Assembly: GCA_965235975.1 (NCBI GenBank)
Contig: CBDDZZ010000002.1
Coordinates: forward strand, 124,001-188,000
Source of the DNA: Fontibacterium oligotrophicum
Lineage (GTDB): Bacteria > Pseudomonadota > Alphaproteobacteria > Pelagibacterales > Pelagibacteraceae
DNA length: 64,000 nucleotides
Direction of reading: 5' to 3'
Part shown: in pieces, positions 61,986 through 64,000 of the stretch
Numbering within the stretch: position 1 is the first letter of the stretch
How the letters are laid out: the number at the start of each line of letters is the position of its first letter
Program-made: the position numbers and the translations under genes
Notes under the pieces: generated by a model
Seen by the model: only the letters and a program-made list of their open reading frames with translations
Told to the model about the DNA's origin: nothing
Database searches by the model: none

Positions 61986-62483
61986 TTATCTTCTAGCTAC
62001 TACTTCGCTAATTTTTTTCCCTCGAAGTATAGAAATATCCTTTGGCGATCTTTGTTTTGATAATGCAAGCATACATGCCCTTACAACGTTATAAGGATTT
62101 GATGAACCAATTGATTTTGCAACAATATCTTGCATTCCTAACATTTCACAAATTGCTCTAATTGCTCCTCCAGCGATAATTCCAGTTCCAGCGGGTGCAC
62201 TTCTAAGAAGAACTTTTCCAGATCCGCTTTTACCATAAGTATCGTGATGTATAGTTCTTCCCTCTCTTAATGGAATCTTTACTAATGAACTTTTAGCTTC
62301 TTCAGAAGCTTTTTTTATAGCATCCGGAACTTGTTTTGCTTTACCATGCCCATAACCAACTAAACCTTTTTGATTTCCAACCACAACTAGTGCTGCAAAA
62401 CCAAATCTTCTTCCACCTTTTACAACTTTAGTAATTCGATTTATGGCCACTAATTTTTCTTTTAGTTCTGATTGTGTGTTCAT
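61986..62483 (-). CDS. rpsE: 30S ribosomal protein S5
   Basis: Small-subunit protein involved in decoding accuracy. The 165-residue product shows KLVAINRITKVVKGGRRFGFAALVVVG, HGKAKQVPDAI, GTGIIAGGAIRAICEMLG and SNPYNVVRA. It lies between rplR (3 bp) and rplO (3 bp) in the spc operon. Confidence 0.97.
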   Translation of the reverse strand: MNTQSELKEKLVAINRITKVVKGGRRFGFAALVVVGNQKGLVGYGHGKAKQVPDAIKKASEEAKSSLVKIPLREGRTIHHDTYGKSGSGKVLLRSAPAGTGIIAGGAIRAICEMLGMQDIVAKSIGSSNPYNVVRACMLALSKQRSPKDISILRGKKISEVVARR

Positions 62484-62486
62484 AAT

Positions 62487-62825
62487 TTAAAATTTTAATC
62501 CTTCTTTTCTTGCAGAGTCTGCTAATACCTTAATACGACCATGGTACTTATATCTTCCCCTATCAAAATACACTTCTTTTATTCCTTTTTCTAAAGCTCT
62601 TTTCGCTACTAATTTTCCAACCTCAACTGATAATTCCATTTTTTTCTTTTTATCCATAACTTTTTCAACTGAAGATGCCGAAACAAGGGTTTGATTTTTA
62701 GCATCATCAATAACTTGAGCATAAATATTTTTTAAAGATCTAAAAACAGTAAGACGCAATCCTGTAGGATTGTTCTTTTTCATTTTACCTCTTATTCTAC
62801 TCTGTCTTTTAATATCACTAGCCAT
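62487..62825 (-). CDS. rplR: 50S ribosomal protein L18
   Basis: 5S rRNA-binding protein. The 112-residue product shows GLRLTVFRSLKNIYAQVIDD, ASSVEKVM, and the C-terminal FDRGRYKYHGRIKVLADSAR. It follows rplF by 2 bp and precedes rpsE by 3 bp. Confidence 0.96.
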   Translation of the reverse strand: MASDIKRQSRIRGKMKKNNPTGLRLTVFRSLKNIYAQVIDDAKNQTLVSASSVEKVMDKKKKMELSVEVGKLVAKRALEKGIKEVYFDRGRYKYHGRIKVLADSARKEGLKF

Positions 62826-62827
62826 AA

Positions 62828-63364
62828 TTATTTCTTTTTACCTTCTTTTCTTAAAACAAATTGATCAGATGAAGTTATGCCTTTTCCTTTGTAAGGCTCA
62901 ACAGGTTTTAAGAATTTTATATCAGCGCACACTTTACCTACTAATTCTTTGTCAATTCCTTTAACTTTTATGGCTGTTTGTTTGTCTATCGCTACTTCAA
63001 TACCGTCTGGAATATTGTAATGAACATCATGGCTAAATCCTAATTGAAAAACAATTTTTTTTCCTTGTAATGTTGCTCGAAAACCAACGCCTGTAAGCTT
63101 CAAATCTTTTTCAAATCCCTTTGATACGCCAATAATACCATTGTTAATTAAACTTCTGTGCAACCCCCATGTAAGTTTATTTACATTTTTTTTGTCTACA
63201 GGCTCTAAAGATACTTTGTTGTCGGCGATTATGACTTTTAAAATATTTTGATCAATAATTAGCTCTTTTTTACTTTTAGCACCTTGAATAATAACTTTAT
63301 TGTTCTCAACTTTAACAGTTACTCCAGGCGGCAATGTAATAGGTGTTTTTCCAATTTTTGACAT
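62828..63364 (-). CDS. rplF: 50S ribosomal protein L6
   Basis: Large-subunit protein near the factor-binding site. The 178-residue product has two similar halves, with MSKIGKTPITLPPGV at the start and the C-terminal signature EPYKGKGITSSDQFVLRKEGKKK. It is 3 bp from rpsH and 2 bp from rplR. Confidence 0.97.
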   Translation of the reverse strand: MSKIGKTPITLPPGVTVKVENNKVIIQGAKSKKELIIDQNILKVIIADNKVSLEPVDKKNVNKLTWGLHRSLINNGIIGVSKGFEKDLKLTGVGFRATLQGKKIVFQLGFSHDVHYNIPDGIEVAIDKQTAIKVKGIDKELVGKVCADIKFLKPVEPYKGKGITSSDQFVLRKEGKKK

Positions 63365-63367
63365 ATT

Positions 63368-63763
63368 TTAAGAAACCTTACAAAGGACCTCCCCACCAAG
63401 TTTTTTTTCTCTAGCTTCGTTATCAGAAAAAATTCCTTTTGAAGTAGAAATAATCGAAATTCCTAATCCATTTTGAATTTTTTGAATACTATCTGATCTA
63501 GAATAAATTCTTCTTCCAGGCCTTGATACTCTCTCAATTTCTTTGATAACTGGATCGCCATACATATATTTTAAATTAATTTCTATTGTTTCGAAACTTT
63601 TGTCTTTTGACACAGTATATTCTTGAATGAATCCCTCTTTATGCAAAACATCCAAAACTGCTTTTCTTAATTTAGAACCAGGCACTGAAACTTTTTTTAA
63701 GCCACGCATTTGTCCGTTTCTTATTCTTGTAATCATATCACCAATTGGATCTGTAATTTTCAT
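63368..63763 (-). CDS. rpsH: 30S ribosomal protein S8
   Basis: Central 16S rRNA-binding protein and, in enteric bacteria, autoregulator of the spc operon. The 131-residue product has DPIGDMITRIRNGQMRG, RPGRRIYSRSDSI and the C-terminal GLGISIISTSKGIFSDNEAREKKLGGEVLCKV. It lies between rpsN and rplF. Confidence 0.97.
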   Translation of the reverse strand: MKITDPIGDMITRIRNGQMRGLKKVSVPGSKLRKAVLDVLHKEGFIQEYTVSKDKSFETIEINLKYMYGDPVIKEIERVSRPGRRIYSRSDSIQKIQNGLGISIISTSKGIFSDNEAREKKLGGEVLCKVS

Positions 63764-63772
63764 ATTTTCTCC

Positions 63773-64000
63773 TTACCAGCTAGCTTTCGTCATGCCTGGA
63801 ATTTTTCCACTAGAAGCGAATTTTCTAAGTGCAATTCTAGACATTCTTAATTTCCTATAATAACCGCGAGATCTACCGGTTATTTCACATCTATTTTTAA
63901 CTCTGCTTTTCGCTGAATTTCTTGGCACTTTTGAAAGTTTTAAGCTCGCTAAAAATCTTTCATTTAAAGATATTGTTTTATTCATAATAATTTTTTTAAG
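63773..64000 (-). CDS. rpsN: 30S ribosomal protein S14 (5' end cut by window edge)
   Basis: Head protein of the small subunit. The visible 75 residues include SKVPRNSAKSRVKNRC, GRSRGYYRKLRMSRIALRKFA and the terminal GKIPGMTKASW of the zinc-free 101-residue class. The frame continues to the right edge (LKKII before an internal methionine), matching the family's LKAII region, so the methionine at 63985 is not the true start. About 25 residues lie outside. Confidence 0.95.
   Translation of the reverse strand, partial: LKKIIMNKTISLNERFLASLKLSKVPRNSAKSRVKNRCEITGRSRGYYRKLRMSRIALRKFASSGKIPGMTKASW

Noticed and set aside
1..64000. CRISPR arrays, insertion sequences, prophage genes, rRNA operon or further tRNAs
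   Set aside because: No spaced direct repeats, transposase or phage motifs, or rRNA sequence were seen; only one T-loop-type sequence (the serine tRNA) was found by eye.

Overview
The window is AT-rich (roughly 30% G+C by eye), almost fully coding and free of mobile DNA. Most neighbouring genes are separated by only a few bases or overlap. The gene content and order point to a streamlined marine alphaproteobacterium, most likely of the SAR11 (Pelagibacterales) type. The supporting signs are the C4 haem pathway (ALA synthase beside hemB), a K+-independent proton-pumping pyrophosphatase, class II FBPase next to hom and recJ, rplM-rpsI-argC, glyA-nrdR-rib-nusB, plsX-ihfA-merR and secY-adk-rpsM-rpsK-rpoA-rplQ. 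The assignment is inferred from gene order and protein character; no database comparison was possible.

Layout. 1-5.0 kb: minus-strand argC, hom, glpX and a left-truncated recJ. 5.0-9.4 kb: rplM-rpsI, ctaA, a small chorismate mutase (plus strand), then rpmF-plsX-ihfA-merR-rpmG. 9.5-19.3 kb: a BamE-like lipoprotein, the pyrophosphatase, nusB and the riboflavin genes, nrdR, glyA, rpiB and ALA synthase. 19.3-31.1 kb: hemB (plus), facing a 13-gene minus-strand run from dapA to a flavin reductase-like gene (smpB, folK, rsh, pyrE, pdxJ, acpS, lepB, rnc, era, recO, parC). 31.2-37.2 kb: a lytic transglycosylase, a membrane protein joined to tRNA-Ser(GCU), a guanidinium-type SMR exporter, a pirin and typA. 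37.3-42.9 kb: gatC-gatA-gatB, a frame-disrupted O-methyltransferase, trhO, a peroxiredoxin and a DUF2805 protein. 42.9-49.3 kb: plus-strand ruvX, a frame-disrupted pyrB, a non-catalytic-type pyrC, plsY, topA and a RidA-family gene. 49.3-55.8 kb: clpA-clpS, ugd-galU, then panC-lipB. 55.8-64 kb: an rluC-type synthase, crcB, and the alpha and spc ribosomal operons, running off the right edge inside rpsN.

No CRISPR, prophage, transposon or secretion island is present, and I found no convincing new multi-gene system. The noteworthy signals are small. Two conserved genes are split by frameshifts (the O-methyltransferase at a UUU-UAA slip-like site, and pyrB at its substrate loop). PyrC has lost its HxH metal motif. 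RibBA has no recognisable GTP cyclohydrolase zinc site. Rsh lacks its middle regulatory region. NrdR has a shortened zinc knuckle. rpmD, fabH and dprA are missing from their usual positions. No stretch longer than 300 bases lacks a gene; the longest gaps are 9412-9536 and 12083-12197.
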